Assembly (NCBI GenBank): GCA_028287975.1
Contig: JAQBOP010000390.1
Coordinates: forward strand, 1-42,273
Length of the DNA stretch: 42,273 nt
From: Mucilaginibacter sp.
GTDB lineage: Bacteria > Bacteroidota > Bacteroidia > Sphingobacteriales > Sphingobacteriaceae
Direction of reading: 5' to 3'
A model generated the notes under the pieces. The model searched no databases, was not told where the DNA came from, and worked only from the letters and a program-made list of their open reading frames with translations. Shown here in pieces: positions 18,101-24,823 of this stretch. The number at the start of each line of letters is the position of its first letter. Within the stretch, counting starts at the first letter, position 1. A program made the position numbers and the translations under genes.

Positions 18101-18216
18101 ACAAACCCGGATTTTAAAGCAGTAGTTGTAAGGTGGGTAATTTGCTGGTTATAGCTGCAAAAGCAGCAAGTAGATAATATTACGGTTAATAAAACTCTGT
18201 TTTTTACAAGCAACAT
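15181..18216 (-). CDS. Exported glycoside hydrolase, GH106 alpha-L-rhamnosidase-like
   Basis: This large extracytoplasmic glycosidase has 1011 residues, the normal size for GH106. A short signal peptide precedes residue about 24. The catalytic domain has GVYWYFMDGNMNKRSITEDL, GIGNLIFLEVNVGIPRGPVD, ITLGIGPGWTGSGGPWVKPE, MDSWEMGSQNWTPHFRAEF and SIEPYDMNPTADLELGAVAD, the last containing a plausible catalytic glutamate. The C-terminal beta-sandwich (about 860-1005) contains FFIDLGEVKDLARVKLNGKD and LEIEIANRWPNRLIGDD, as in GH106 and GH2-like enzymes. It leads the minus-strand sugar block and is followed 13 bases later by the isomerase-family gene. Alpha-L-rhamnose release from plant or bacterial glycans is the family function; specificity is inferred. 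Confidence 0.85.
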   Translation of the reverse strand: MLLVKNRVLLTVILSTCCFCSYNQQITHLTTTALKSGFVNPPNTAKPGVYWYFMDGNMNKRSITEDLEAMKKAGIGNLIFLEVNVGIPRGPVDFLSDQWQDLFKHAVRESERLGIEITLGIGPGWTGSGGPWVKPEQSMQHLVSSSTNVKGGQADKIVLPIPPPKSPYFGDGAFTPELKKQWNDFYEDVAVLAYPTPEVSENIKDIDEKALYYRAPYSSAPGVKQFLPSVADYPQTDKQAVIDKSKIIDLTKYLKPDGTLNWNPPAGNWTIMRFGRRNNGAITRPAPVPGLGFESDKFDTVALNDHLDNYIGKLLRKVGSPDIKSTGGLKRLHMDSWEMGSQNWTPHFRAEFIKRRGYDPLPYYPVYAGNIVGNREISERFLWDLRQTSQELILEYHAAAVKKYAHKNGMNLSIEPYDMNPTADLELGAVADVPMSEFWSKGLGFNSSFSVVEATSIAHVNGKSLTPAESFTAQNDEGWKQYPGSMKNQGDWAFAAGVNRFIYHTFENQFLPDSLRPGATMGPYGVHWDRNQTWWPMVGDYHKYITRCSYILQQGRTVADVLYLNPEGSPHVFRPPFSAMEGNDTIPDRKGYNFDGCSPGLLYKASVIDGNIVFPGGASYHLLVLPAIKTMTPALLTKIAQLVKAGATVIGSPPLKSPGLSNYPACDAQIASLVKLVWGANAYATTQSVHTYGKGKVIWGDELEKQLDNLYPKYELTANILKKMNIGLDFESNGPIRYTHRTNANWDAYFIANKSGQSIIADASFRSIKGSPQLWDPLTGKTRALPQFKIQGEHTIIPIRLEAYQSYFVVFAKDTPPAASSKNKNFNSTAIVAAINGAWNVSFDPKWGGPKSITFNELSDWTSRPEDGIKYYSGIATYTKTFDLPANIGSDKTATFFIDLGEVKDLARVKLNGKDLGVLWTAPWRIEIPASALKKQNKLEIEIANRWPNRLIGDDKIADDGIVNGQWPDWLTKGTPRPGKRYTFATYRFYNKNSPLYKSGLLGPVTIQKSN

Positions 18217-18248
18217 CAGGAAATTGGTTTATCAGGTATTGGTTGATG

Positions 18249-18256
18249 TAAAGATA
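18249..18256 (-). promoter_or_regulatory. Possible -7 box for the GH106-type gene
   Basis: On the minus strand TATCTTTA lies 33 bases before the start codon at 18216 and resembles TAnnTTTG with one mismatch. The nearest upstream TTG is 16 rather than about 19 bases away, so support is weak. Confidence 0.3.
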
Positions 18257-18384
18257 GCAGGTTGTATTTAAACAACTATCCCTAACAGTCTAACCGGCGC
18301 ACAAGTAATTATTAAATAGCCCGAGCAAAAAAATAATTGGTTAGATATAAGCTATTTAGATAAAATTTGTGATATTTTTGAGTT

Positions 18385-18774
18385 ATGTCAGATATCGTAT
18401 CCAATACAAATGCCAATATAAAAGTCACTGCCAAATCGGGCGATTTGGAGGTAATAGGAAATGGAACCGTAGTGGTTTCGACAGAAAGGCCGCTGTCGCT
18501 TTCGGTAGACGACTTTGAAGTTAAATTTCATTTTGAAAATGACCCGACAGATAAAGCCAGAAGATATTCGGCAGATGTGACGGCAAGCGTTTTAGGTATT
18601 AAGATGATCAATTTTAGAAATCCCTTAGGCGAAGGCATTATGGATCCCTGGAAAATTGGAGTTGCCTATAACCGTGCTTGTTATTTAACATTTTGGGTAT
18701 GGACACCTGATGAGAACGCGGAATCGAGAATTATGAGTTACGCTATATATTTAGGAGAGCCTGCAAATGGGTAA
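18385..18774 (+). CDS. Small soluble beta-rich protein, DUF6864-like, paired with a membrane protein
   Basis: This 129-residue protein has no signal peptide, membrane helix or recognised catalytic motif. The sequence alternates short strands (ANIKVTAKSGDLEVIGNGTV, FEVKFHFEND, CYLTFWVWTPDE), suggesting a beta-sandwich. I have a weak recollection of similar proteins under DUF6864, which I cannot confirm. The stop overlaps the start of the membrane-protein gene by 8 bases, so the two are translationally coupled. A TATTTTTG at 18373-18380, almost touching ATG 18385, and a TAAAATTTG at 18361-18369 are competing promoter candidates; the former would give a leaderless or nearly leaderless mRNA. Confidence 0.65.
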   Translation: MSDIVSNTNANIKVTAKSGDLEVIGNGTVVVSTERPLSLSVDDFEVKFHFENDPTDKARRYSADVTASVLGIKMINFRNPLGEGIMDPWKIGVAYNRACYLTFWVWTPDENAESRIMSYAIYLGEPANG

Positions 18775-19084
18775 ACTTTCAGACATATCATTTGAAGAGA
18801 AAAAGCCTGCCCGCCAACCCCGGTTAAGCAGCGATATAGCAGGTAAGATTACTGAGACATTGGGCACAGGCTCAAATGCCAAAGACTCGATCGTGTATTA
18901 TACTATAAAGTGGGCCTTTATTGCAGGTACGGTAATTTCTGTTTGTGTGATGATCAATTATTGGGGATTCAGAGAGAAAGAAAAAGTACCCGATTTTACA
19001 AATGATATCAAAATGGTTTGGGAAATAGTGATCCCCGTTATTACGTTAGCATTGGGGTATCTTTTTGGTAAATCGCAAAAATAG
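18767..19084 (+). CDS. Two-helix membrane protein coupled to the upstream small protein
   Basis: This 105-residue protein has about 45 polar N-terminal residues followed by two hydrophobic segments at about 47-66 and 83-101, ending in a short lysine tail (FGKSQK). No family is recognised. With its start inside the previous gene, the pair makes a self-contained two-gene unit flanked by genes on the other strand. The combination of a small soluble protein and a small membrane protein is compatible with a toxin/effector module, a stress sensor, or an unrelated membrane complex; nothing in the sequence decides between them. Confidence 0.7.
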   Translation: MGKLSDISFEEKKPARQPRLSSDIAGKITETLGTGSNAKDSIVYYTIKWAFIAGTVISVCVMINYWGFREKEKVPDFTNDIKMVWEIVIPVITLALGYLFGKSQK

Positions 19085-19096
19085 GTAAGATAATTA

Positions 19097-20302
19097 TTAA
19101 GCGTATACCTGTTTTATGCTTGGCCGCCTGTTCATCCTAAACAAAATGCACATCACCACACCCGACAATAATATAAATACCAGGTAACTATAACTCAAGT
19201 TAAGTTCGTCTTTTGCAGGTATAATCGATACCACCACATAGGTTAGCAAAGACAGGATGACGTAAACCATTCCGCCTGTTAACCCGCCGGACATACCCGC
19301 GTTTTTAGGGAACCTGCTCAGGCAATAAGTAAAGTAATTATTATAAGTAAACCCGGCGCCTACGTGTATAATGAACGCAAAAAACACCATGGTATAAATA
19401 TTAGTGATGTAGCTAATGCTGACGATCATCAACAGTACAAATACTAACTGGAATATAATATTTATCGACAATTTGCTAAAAAACGGCCGGCTGATCAACG
19501 CCTTCCCGATAAACCCGCCAACCATCCAGGCTAAACCCAGTATAAGCGAGCAATAACCGGCAACAACGGGTGTAAATTTAAAATGATGCTCAACTATAAA
19601 AGGCCCGGTCATGTTGTACATGATCACCATCGAATAGGCAAAGCTTAACATAAGTATGCCTAAACTAAAGGTTGTGGTCTTTATCATTTCGGCATATAGT
19701 CCGGCAATAGTTTTTAAATGGAAGACCGTTGGTTTTGTTAACGTTTCGCCGCTGTAAATGATCTCAAGGATAGCTATAACCAAAGCTATAGCTGCCAGGA
19801 AGTAAAAGTTTGACTGCCAGCCTAATGTGCTTTGAAAGTAACCGCCAATAAACGGCGCCACAATAGGCCCAGCCGACCAGATGATGGTGAACATACTGAG
19901 GTAGTTTTTTAGCTCGTCACCTTCATACACATCAACAAAATAAGCACGTTTAGCTACTACGATCATAGCGACGGTAATCCCATGAACTATCCGCATAGCA
20001 TAGATCAGGTAAATATTATGGGTAATCGCAATAACAATACTGGCCAGTATAAATACAATCAGCGCGGCTAAACTAAATTTGTAACGGCCATAAGAATCTA
20101 AAATACTGCCCAGGAAAAGCTGCGATGTGCCATAGCTGATCAGGAATAAAGTAAGCGTTAATTGTACTTGAATGCTACTTATGTGCATATCGGCACCCAT
20201 ACTTGGCAGCGAGGGAATATAAATATCAGTAGCGAAACCTGATAATGGTAACAACGCAAAAGCAAGTATAGTAGATATGCGCCGGTTGCTTTCTTTTAGC
20301 AT
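19097..20302 (-). CDS. MFS multidrug efflux transporter, Bcr/CflA type
   Basis: This inner-membrane major-facilitator exporter has about 401 residues and roughly twelve hydrophobic segments. The first-loop motif TDIYIPSLPSM is characteristic of Bcr/CflA drug-resistance transporters, followed by a loop 2-3 signature in GSILDSYGRYKF. The frame is open to 20344, but a minus-strand TAACTTTG lies at 20327-20334 inside that extension, so the ATG at 20302 (MLKESNRR) was chosen. It is transcribed in the same direction as the GAPDH gene but has a separate promoter and is separated from it by a terminator-like hairpin. The substrate is unknown. Confidence 0.88.
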   Translation of the reverse strand: MLKESNRRISTILAFALLPLSGFATDIYIPSLPSMGADMHISSIQVQLTLTLFLISYGTSQLFLGSILDSYGRYKFSLAALIVFILASIVIAITHNIYLIYAMRIVHGITVAMIVVAKRAYFVDVYEGDELKNYLSMFTIIWSAGPIVAPFIGGYFQSTLGWQSNFYFLAAIALVIAILEIIYSGETLTKPTVFHLKTIAGLYAEMIKTTTFSLGILMLSFAYSMVIMYNMTGPFIVEHHFKFTPVVAGYCSLILGLAWMVGGFIGKALISRPFFSKLSINIIFQLVFVLLMIVSISYITNIYTMVFFAFIIHVGAGFTYNNYFTYCLSRFPKNAGMSGGLTGGMVYVILSLLTYVVVSIIPAKDELNLSYSYLVFILLSGVVMCILFRMNRRPSIKQVYA

Positions 20303-20326
20303 ATTGGTAGTAGTATTAAAGTGGCG

Positions 20327-20334
20327 CAAAGTTA
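20327..20334 (-). promoter_or_regulatory. -7 promoter box of the MFS gene
   Basis: The minus strand reads TAACTTTG, a perfect TAnnTTTG, 25 bases ahead of the ATG at 20302. No TTG is found at the usual 19-base distance, so this rests on the -7 element alone. It supports the shorter start of the transporter. Confidence 0.45.
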
Positions 20335-20393
20335 CAAATAGCAAAAACGGCTATTGTTGGCTGGAGGTAAATTATAACTGTAATTCATTAAAA

Positions 20394-20431
20394 TTTTAAG
20401 GGAAGAAACCTGTTGGCGTCTTCCCTTAAAA
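20394..20431. terminator. Terminator-like hairpin after the GAPDH gene
   Basis: A 13-bp perfect stem, TTTTAAGGGAAGA (20394-20406) and TCTTCCCTTAAAA (20419-20431), with a 12-base loop lies between the GAPDH stop and the MFS promoter. U-rich ends on both sides suit termination of the minus-strand GlxA-GAPDH transcript. Confidence 0.7.
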
Positions 20432-20480
20432 AGCGATATAAAATATAAGCAGTACTGCCTTTTTGATTTTGTATGTAGAT

Positions 20481-21458
20481 TTAAATTAGGCTGACCAATT
20501 CGGCAATCCTGTTAGAAATACCTACTTCGTTATCATACCATGCTACAACCTTTACCATTTTTCCGATTGCTTTGGTAAGGTTACCATCAACGATGGAACT
20601 ATGGGTATTACCTAATATATCTGCGGATACATATTGTTCTTCGGTATATTCTAATATCCCTTTTAAAGAATTATCTGCATAATGTTTTAATAACGTATTC
20701 AGGTCTTTAGCTGTAACTTCTTTTTTCAGATTGATTGACAGATCAACGATAGATCCATCGATCACCGGTACCCGATAAGAGAACCCGTCCAGCTTGCCTT
20801 TCAATTCCGGTAATACGTCGCCAATGGCTTTTGCCGCGCCGGTGGTGGTAGGGATGATCGAATGAGGTGCAGACCGCGCCCTTCGCAAGTCTTTATGCGG
20901 TGCATCCTGCAAATTTTGATCCGCTGTAAAAGCATGTACAGTCGCCATATAACCTGATTCAATACCAAACTCTTTATCCAGTATATATAAAACCGGCGCT
21001 ATACTGCCTGTTGTACAGGACGCTGTCGAATAGATATTATCATCGCCGATAAGTTGGTTATTTACACCATGAACAATTGTTTTTATTCCTCCGGTTGCCG
21101 GGGCGGTGATCAGTACCTTTTTAGCACCGGCGTCGATATGCGCTTGTGCAGCCGATCTGTCCGTAAAGCGGCCGGTCGATTCAATCACCGCATCAATGCC
21201 CAGATCTCTCCATGGCAGGTTTTTCGGATCCTTTTCGCTTAGTAGCTGTATTTTGTTGCCGTTAACTATTAAAGCGCCGTCATGCTCATCAACCGTGCCC
21301 GGAAAACGCCCGTGTGTGCTGTCGTATTTAAGCAGATGTACCAATGTTTGCAGATTGGTCAGGTCGTTGATAGCAACAACTTCAATATCCTTTTTATCCT
21401 GTAAAGCCCGTAGCGTCATACGCCCGATACGGCCAAATCCATTAATTGCAATTTTCAT
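20481..21458 (-). CDS. gap: Glyceraldehyde-3-phosphate dehydrogenase, divergent paralogue
   Basis: This cytoplasmic phosphorylating GAPDH of 325 residues converts glyceraldehyde-3-phosphate to 1,3-bisphosphoglycerate. NAD-binding NGFGRIGR is at 6-13 and N31-D32 fits NAD preference. Catalytic C148 and H175 are present, as is PHKDLRRARSA. Several near-invariant positions differ: the active-site segment reads ASCTTGS instead of ASCTTNC, and the C-terminal signature reads WYDNEVGISNR instead of WYDNEWGYSNR. The protein is therefore probably active but is a divergent, likely secondary isozyme. Its start lies 17 bases inside the end of the GlxA-type regulator gene, so the two are coupled. That pairing suggests a condition-specific rather than central-glycolysis role (inference). 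Confidence 0.92.
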   Translation of the reverse strand: MKIAINGFGRIGRMTLRALQDKKDIEVVAINDLTNLQTLVHLLKYDSTHGRFPGTVDEHDGALIVNGNKIQLLSEKDPKNLPWRDLGIDAVIESTGRFTDRSAAQAHIDAGAKKVLITAPATGGIKTIVHGVNNQLIGDDNIYSTASCTTGSIAPVLYILDKEFGIESGYMATVHAFTADQNLQDAPHKDLRRARSAPHSIIPTTTGAAKAIGDVLPELKGKLDGFSYRVPVIDGSIVDLSINLKKEVTAKDLNTLLKHYADNSLKGILEYTEEQYVSADILGNTHSSIVDGNLTKAIGKMVKVVAWYDNEVGISNRIAELVSLI

Positions 21459-22326
21459 ATTTCTGTAGTTTTAAAAATTTTCTATAATCTGATGGGGAAA
21501 CCATAAGGTGCCTTAAAAACAACCGCCTCATGGATACTAATCCGCCTAATCCACAGTGCAAAGCGATCTCTTCCAGCGGTTCATTACTTTGCTCCACATA
21601 AAGGCGGGCCTGCTCTACACGTAGTTTCTCAATAAATTTTGCCGGGGAAATGCCGGTTTGCCGTGTGAAGACACGGGTAAAGTTCCGCGGGCTCATATTC
21701 ATTTTTTCGGCTAAGCGTCCAACATCCAGTTGCTCATGTAACCGCTCTGCCAGCTTTTCTTTTAAAGCTACGGCCAGCGATGAAGTATCAACTAAATTGC
21801 CAAACTGCACCTGGTAAGGTGGCCTGTTCAGATAAAAAAATATGAGCTTGCGTGCTATATCGGCAGCAATACCACGCCCGCAATCTTCTTCCACCATAGC
21901 CAGCGCAAGGTCTATCCCCGAAGACACACCGCCTGAAGTATACAGCTGACCGTCGCGTGTATGAAAAAAATTCCGATCGGAATCTAGTCCCGATTTTTCC
22001 AAAATTGCTGTGCCGACACCAATGACGCCAATCCTTCGGATATGATTATGCGCACCTGCCAGCCAGGTATAAAATTCTTCAAAATTTGCATCAGGGTCAT
22101 TTCCTGTGATCAGCAATGTATCGATATCATCGTCCATATCCTTTAAGCCTGCAAAATCGATCTTAATACCGCCTGTGGCCGTCACTGCCCCTATAACCGG
22201 CGAAATCAATAAGATATCGTAGATGTCGCGAAGTCTGTTTGCATGATGAAAAACATCTGCAGGTCCTGCAAAATCCATTAATATATTGCCGGACATCACC
22301 ACGATAGCTATCTTCTTCTTAAGCAT
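21442..22326 (-). CDS. GlxA-type transcriptional regulator (DJ-1/PfpI plus AraC HTH)
   Basis: This cytoplasmic regulator has about 294 residues. An N-terminal DJ-1/PfpI-like domain (about 1-185: IAIVVMSGNILMDFAGPADV, then GGVSSGIDLALAMVEED) is fused to a C-terminal AraC HTH domain (about 195-290: LAEKMNMSPRNFTRVFTRQ, then IALHCGLGGLVSMRRLF). The nucleophile elbow reads GVGTAI, with glycine where catalytic DJ-1 proteins have cysteine, as expected for a ligand-sensing, non-enzymatic version. ATG 22326 was chosen; the frame extends to a TTG at 22332. The 17-base overlap with the GAPDH gene suggests that it controls its own operon, and perhaps the adjacent MFS exporter. The inducer is unknown. 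Confidence 0.88.
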   Translation of the reverse strand: MLKKKIAIVVMSGNILMDFAGPADVFHHANRLRDIYDILLISPVIGAVTATGGIKIDFAGLKDMDDDIDTLLITGNDPDANFEEFYTWLAGAHNHIRRIGVIGVGTAILEKSGLDSDRNFFHTRDGQLYTSGGVSSGIDLALAMVEEDCGRGIAADIARKLIFFYLNRPPYQVQFGNLVDTSSLAVALKEKLAERLHEQLDVGRLAEKMNMSPRNFTRVFTRQTGISPAKFIEKLRVEQARLYVEQSNEPLEEIALHCGLGGLVSMRRLFLRHLMVSPSDYRKFLKLQKYENCN

Positions 22327-22459
22327 GGCCAAAATTATAGATTAGCAAAACTGTCTCAAAGGACATAAATTATACAATTTACGCCATGTGCCCATTATAG
22401 CGTAATTTAACTGTCAATTTTTAGTGGTTGGTATAAGGGGAATTAAAAGATTTATAAAC

Positions 22460-22501
22460 AACAAAGCGGCAAGAATAAAAATCAATTCCTGCCGCTTTGT
22501 T
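22460..22501. terminator. Hairpin terminator downstream of the GH130 gene
   Basis: A perfect 12-bp stem, AACAAAGCGGCA (22460-22471) and TGCCGCTTTGTT (22490-22501), with an 18-base loop lies 19 bases past the GH130 stop. It is G+C-rich at the loop side and flanked by AT-rich DNA. It most likely closes the PUL transcript on the minus strand. The rest of the gap up to 22326 shows no further gene. Confidence 0.65.
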
Positions 22502-22520
22502 ATTTAATGTAGCGCTAATA

Positions 22521-23681
22521 TTAATTAGATGCAGCACTAACCGGATCAGGCGGTGCCGGTTTCGATGGATCATAAACAGCCACTGCTACTCTTGAGTCAG
22601 CGCAACCATAATATAAGAACCATTTCTTTTTAAAATAAACCATACCCTCAATAAATACGGTACCGTTTACATATTGCCCGCTTTTTTCAAATGGTTTCAT
22701 GGGTCGTAAAAAGGGGAGGTCTAACCGTGTTAAAACTTTTGACGGATCGTTACGGTCAAAAAGGGCTTGCCCGGCGCAATAAGAGTTGGCGTTGAACCTG
22801 GTATCGCGGCCGGCAGCAGGTTTGTTTTTTCCGTTGTAGAATAGGATGATCCCATTTTTTGTCATCAATGTAGGCGGCCCGCATTCGGTAAGGTCGCTGT
22901 CAAAATAGCCATCTCTTGGCGACATCAGTTCTTTCAGTTCACCATTAGCATTAACTACCGGAGCCCAGTTAACAAGATCGGTAGAGGTAGCAGCATAAAC
23001 ATGGTGTTCGCCCCAATACAACCAATATTTTCCGTGAGATTTAACAATAACCTGTTTACGGTTAATAATTTGTGTTAAAATGGAAGCAGATTTACTGGCG
23101 ATGTTAAAAAATTTGCCATTGTATGCCTTTTTAAAAATAGGTCCATACTTTTTCCAGTGGATCAGGTCGGTTGATTTAGCAACGCCTAAGCGCGGAACAT
23201 CGCGGTTCCATTCTGTATAAAAAACAACATAAGTGCCGGTTGATGTAACTGCTACCCTTGGATCTTCGCAGCCACCCGGCCATTCATATTTCTTTGCGAT
23301 ATCATTATCCGGGAACAATACCGGGGTCGGCCTTCTTTTATAATTTATTCCGTCAGCACTTTCGGCATAACCTATCCGCGATGTACGAAAACCTATGCCT
23401 GTACCATAAAGATCCTCAGCACGGTACATTACTACAATTTTACCGTTTTTTATTGCCGCGGCGGGGTTAAAGGTGTCATTAGCCTCCCAGGCAACCTTTT
23501 TCTTACTTACAGGATCAAAAAATCTTGAAGCCGTATCGGGCGAAATAATTGGATCGATATTCTCCGAACGTACAAAACCGCCAAATGCCCACTTGGGTAA
23601 TTTGTTTTCTACTTGCTGCGCTAAACAGTTAACAGAAAATGCCAACAGCAGGCCGGCCAATAATATTCTTGTTTTTGTCAT
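22521..23681 (-). CDS. Exported GH130-like beta-mannoside hydrolase/phosphorylase
   Basis: This predicted extracytoplasmic enzyme has a five-bladed propeller fold. GH130 members cleave beta-1,2- or beta-1,4-mannosides by hydrolysis or phosphorolysis. Supporting segments are ANDTFNPAAAIKNGKIVVMYRAED, WPGGCEDPRV (the GH130 hallmark GxEDPR-like motif), LGVAKSTDLIHWKK and ECGPPTLMTKNGIILFYNGK near the C-terminus. The frame opens at 23711, but ATG 23681 gives a standard signal peptide (MTKTRILLAGLLLAFSVNCLAQ), so that start was used (386 aa); ATG 23684 is equally possible. A signal peptide argues for a hydrolase rather than a cytoplasmic phosphorylase. It is the last gene of the SusCD operon and suggests that the locus targets mannosides. 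Confidence 0.82.
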   Translation of the reverse strand: MTKTRILLAGLLLAFSVNCLAQQVENKLPKWAFGGFVRSENIDPIISPDTASRFFDPVSKKKVAWEANDTFNPAAAIKNGKIVVMYRAEDLYGTGIGFRTSRIGYAESADGINYKRRPTPVLFPDNDIAKKYEWPGGCEDPRVAVTSTGTYVVFYTEWNRDVPRLGVAKSTDLIHWKKYGPIFKKAYNGKFFNIASKSASILTQIINRKQVIVKSHGKYWLYWGEHHVYAATSTDLVNWAPVVNANGELKELMSPRDGYFDSDLTECGPPTLMTKNGIILFYNGKNKPAAGRDTRFNANSYCAGQALFDRNDPSKVLTRLDLPFLRPMKPFEKSGQYVNGTVFIEGMVYFKKKWFLYYGCADSRVAVAVYDPSKPAPPDPVSAASN

Positions 23682-23703
23682 CATGTTATAAATATTAAAA
23701 TAT

Positions 23704-23742
23704 CGGAACATTCTGTGATCTTACAGTTCACAAAATGTTCCG
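23704..23742. other. Intercistronic hairpin between the LamG lipoprotein and GH130 genes
   Basis: CGGAACATT (23704-23712) pairs with AATGTTCCG (23734-23742); an inner CTGT/ACAG stem shortens the loop. A seven-T run follows on the plus strand (23744-23750), but the genes here run on the minus strand, where the stem is followed by GATATTTTAAT. It may weaken transcription into GH130, protect a processed mRNA end, or end a plus-strand antisense transcript. Confidence 0.5.
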
Positions 23743-23748
23743 GTTTTT

Positions 23749-24804
23749 TTAGTCAGTGCTTTCCATGGTGAAAAGCGATTGGATCTCTGTAGTGGTTAAT
23801 GCTTTGTTATAAAGACGAAGATCATCAATCGCGCCCATAAAATAACTTGCTCCATAAAAATAGTTTGGATTTGAAGTATCCGTAAAATTATAGGCAGATT
23901 TTGGCAACTCATTACCAATACAAAGATTTACAATTGTTTTAGGAGCGATAAGGTTGCCTGTTGCATTAACAGTCCTGGTTAATTTACCGTCAATATAAAA
24001 AGTGGCATTGCCGCCGGTCCAGGTTACAATGATATGGTTCCATTTATTTAACGTTACAGCGCCCGGATTATCATCAATATCATGTATCCCGGTATCTGTC
24101 GATACGGTAAGAAAAGGAAAGTTATTACTTTGTAACTGGAACTTATAGCCAAAGTAATGATCTACAGAAAAAATGTAATTACCATTACTTGCGGTTTGCG
24201 TTTTTACCCAAACGCTAATAGTAAAACTGCTCGGATATAAAGATGCGTCATAAGGCACTTCAATATATGCTCCGTTGTTAAAAGTATACGCGCTATTGGC
24301 TGTTCCATAACGGTCGGCGGTTAATACAGGCAAAATACCACCATCAGTAGCCGCAGCTGCTGTTGACCCTACATAATTTGTTTTTAACGTTCCATTATGC
24401 CCATTACCTGATGAGTCGGCGGCATTTCCGGTAAATTTCCAAAATGCAACCAGGTTAGCGGGCGACACTGACTGAACCCGGTTGGTTTGGTATGTATCTA
24501 TAGCACGCCCTAAATTACTCAAAGCATTATTAACCTGTTGTTGTGTAAAAGAACCGGTTACAACACCATTTGCCAGATCTATTGCTGCTTTAAGAGCCGT
24601 TCTGGATGCGGTAGGGTAGTGCCCTTCCTGTTTACCAGCTTTAGTGGTGTCGTACAGTTTGGTCGCCGTGTCTATCTTTAAACTTAACTTTGATTTATCT
24701 GAATTGAGATTTTCAGTATTGTTGTTTTTTTTACAGGACGATATGGTGAATGCGACAGCGATCAAGATGGTGATCATTGCCGCTATTTTATGTATTTGTT
24801 TCAT
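23749..24804 (-). CDS. LamG-domain surface lipoprotein of the PUL
   Basis: This lipoprotein of 351 residues has a lipobox ISSC (C24) followed by KKNNN. Residues about 35-110 form a helical FIVAR-like bundle (a stretch containing YDTTKAGKQEGHYP, and NALSNLGRAIDTYQ). Residues about 118-345 form a concanavalin-like LamG domain (LVAFWKFTGNAADSSGNGHN, FTISVWVKTQ, WNHIIVTWTGGNATFYIDGK, DDLRLYNKALTTTEIQSLF). It starts 19 bases after susD. This position after susC/susD and its composition match the surface glycan-binding proteins of PULs, so it probably captures the polysaccharide outside the cell (inference). No catalytic motif is seen. Confidence 0.83.
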   Translation of the reverse strand: MKQIHKIAAMITILIAVAFTISSCKKNNNTENLNSDKSKLSLKIDTATKLYDTTKAGKQEGHYPTASRTALKAAIDLANGVVTGSFTQQQVNNALSNLGRAIDTYQTNRVQSVSPANLVAFWKFTGNAADSSGNGHNGTLKTNYVGSTAAAATDGGILPVLTADRYGTANSAYTFNNGAYIEVPYDASLYPSSFTISVWVKTQTASNGNYIFSVDHYFGYKFQLQSNNFPFLTVSTDTGIHDIDDNPGAVTLNKWNHIIVTWTGGNATFYIDGKLTRTVNATGNLIAPKTIVNLCIGNELPKSAYNFTDTSNPNYFYGASYFMGAIDDLRLYNKALTTTEIQSLFTMESTD

Positions 24805-24823
24805 TTGCTTTAAATTATAAGAT

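Noticed and set aside
20302-21458. GAPDH next to an MFS exporter, as in the gapdh-arsJ arsenate-resistance pair
   Set aside because: The exporter has the Bcr/CflA motif TDIYIPSLPSM, has its own -7 box, and is separated from the GAPDH gene by a hairpin terminator; no other ars gene is present.
20481-21458. GAPDH pseudogene
   Set aside because: The frame is complete, of normal length, and keeps the catalytic cysteine and histidine; it is divergent, not broken.
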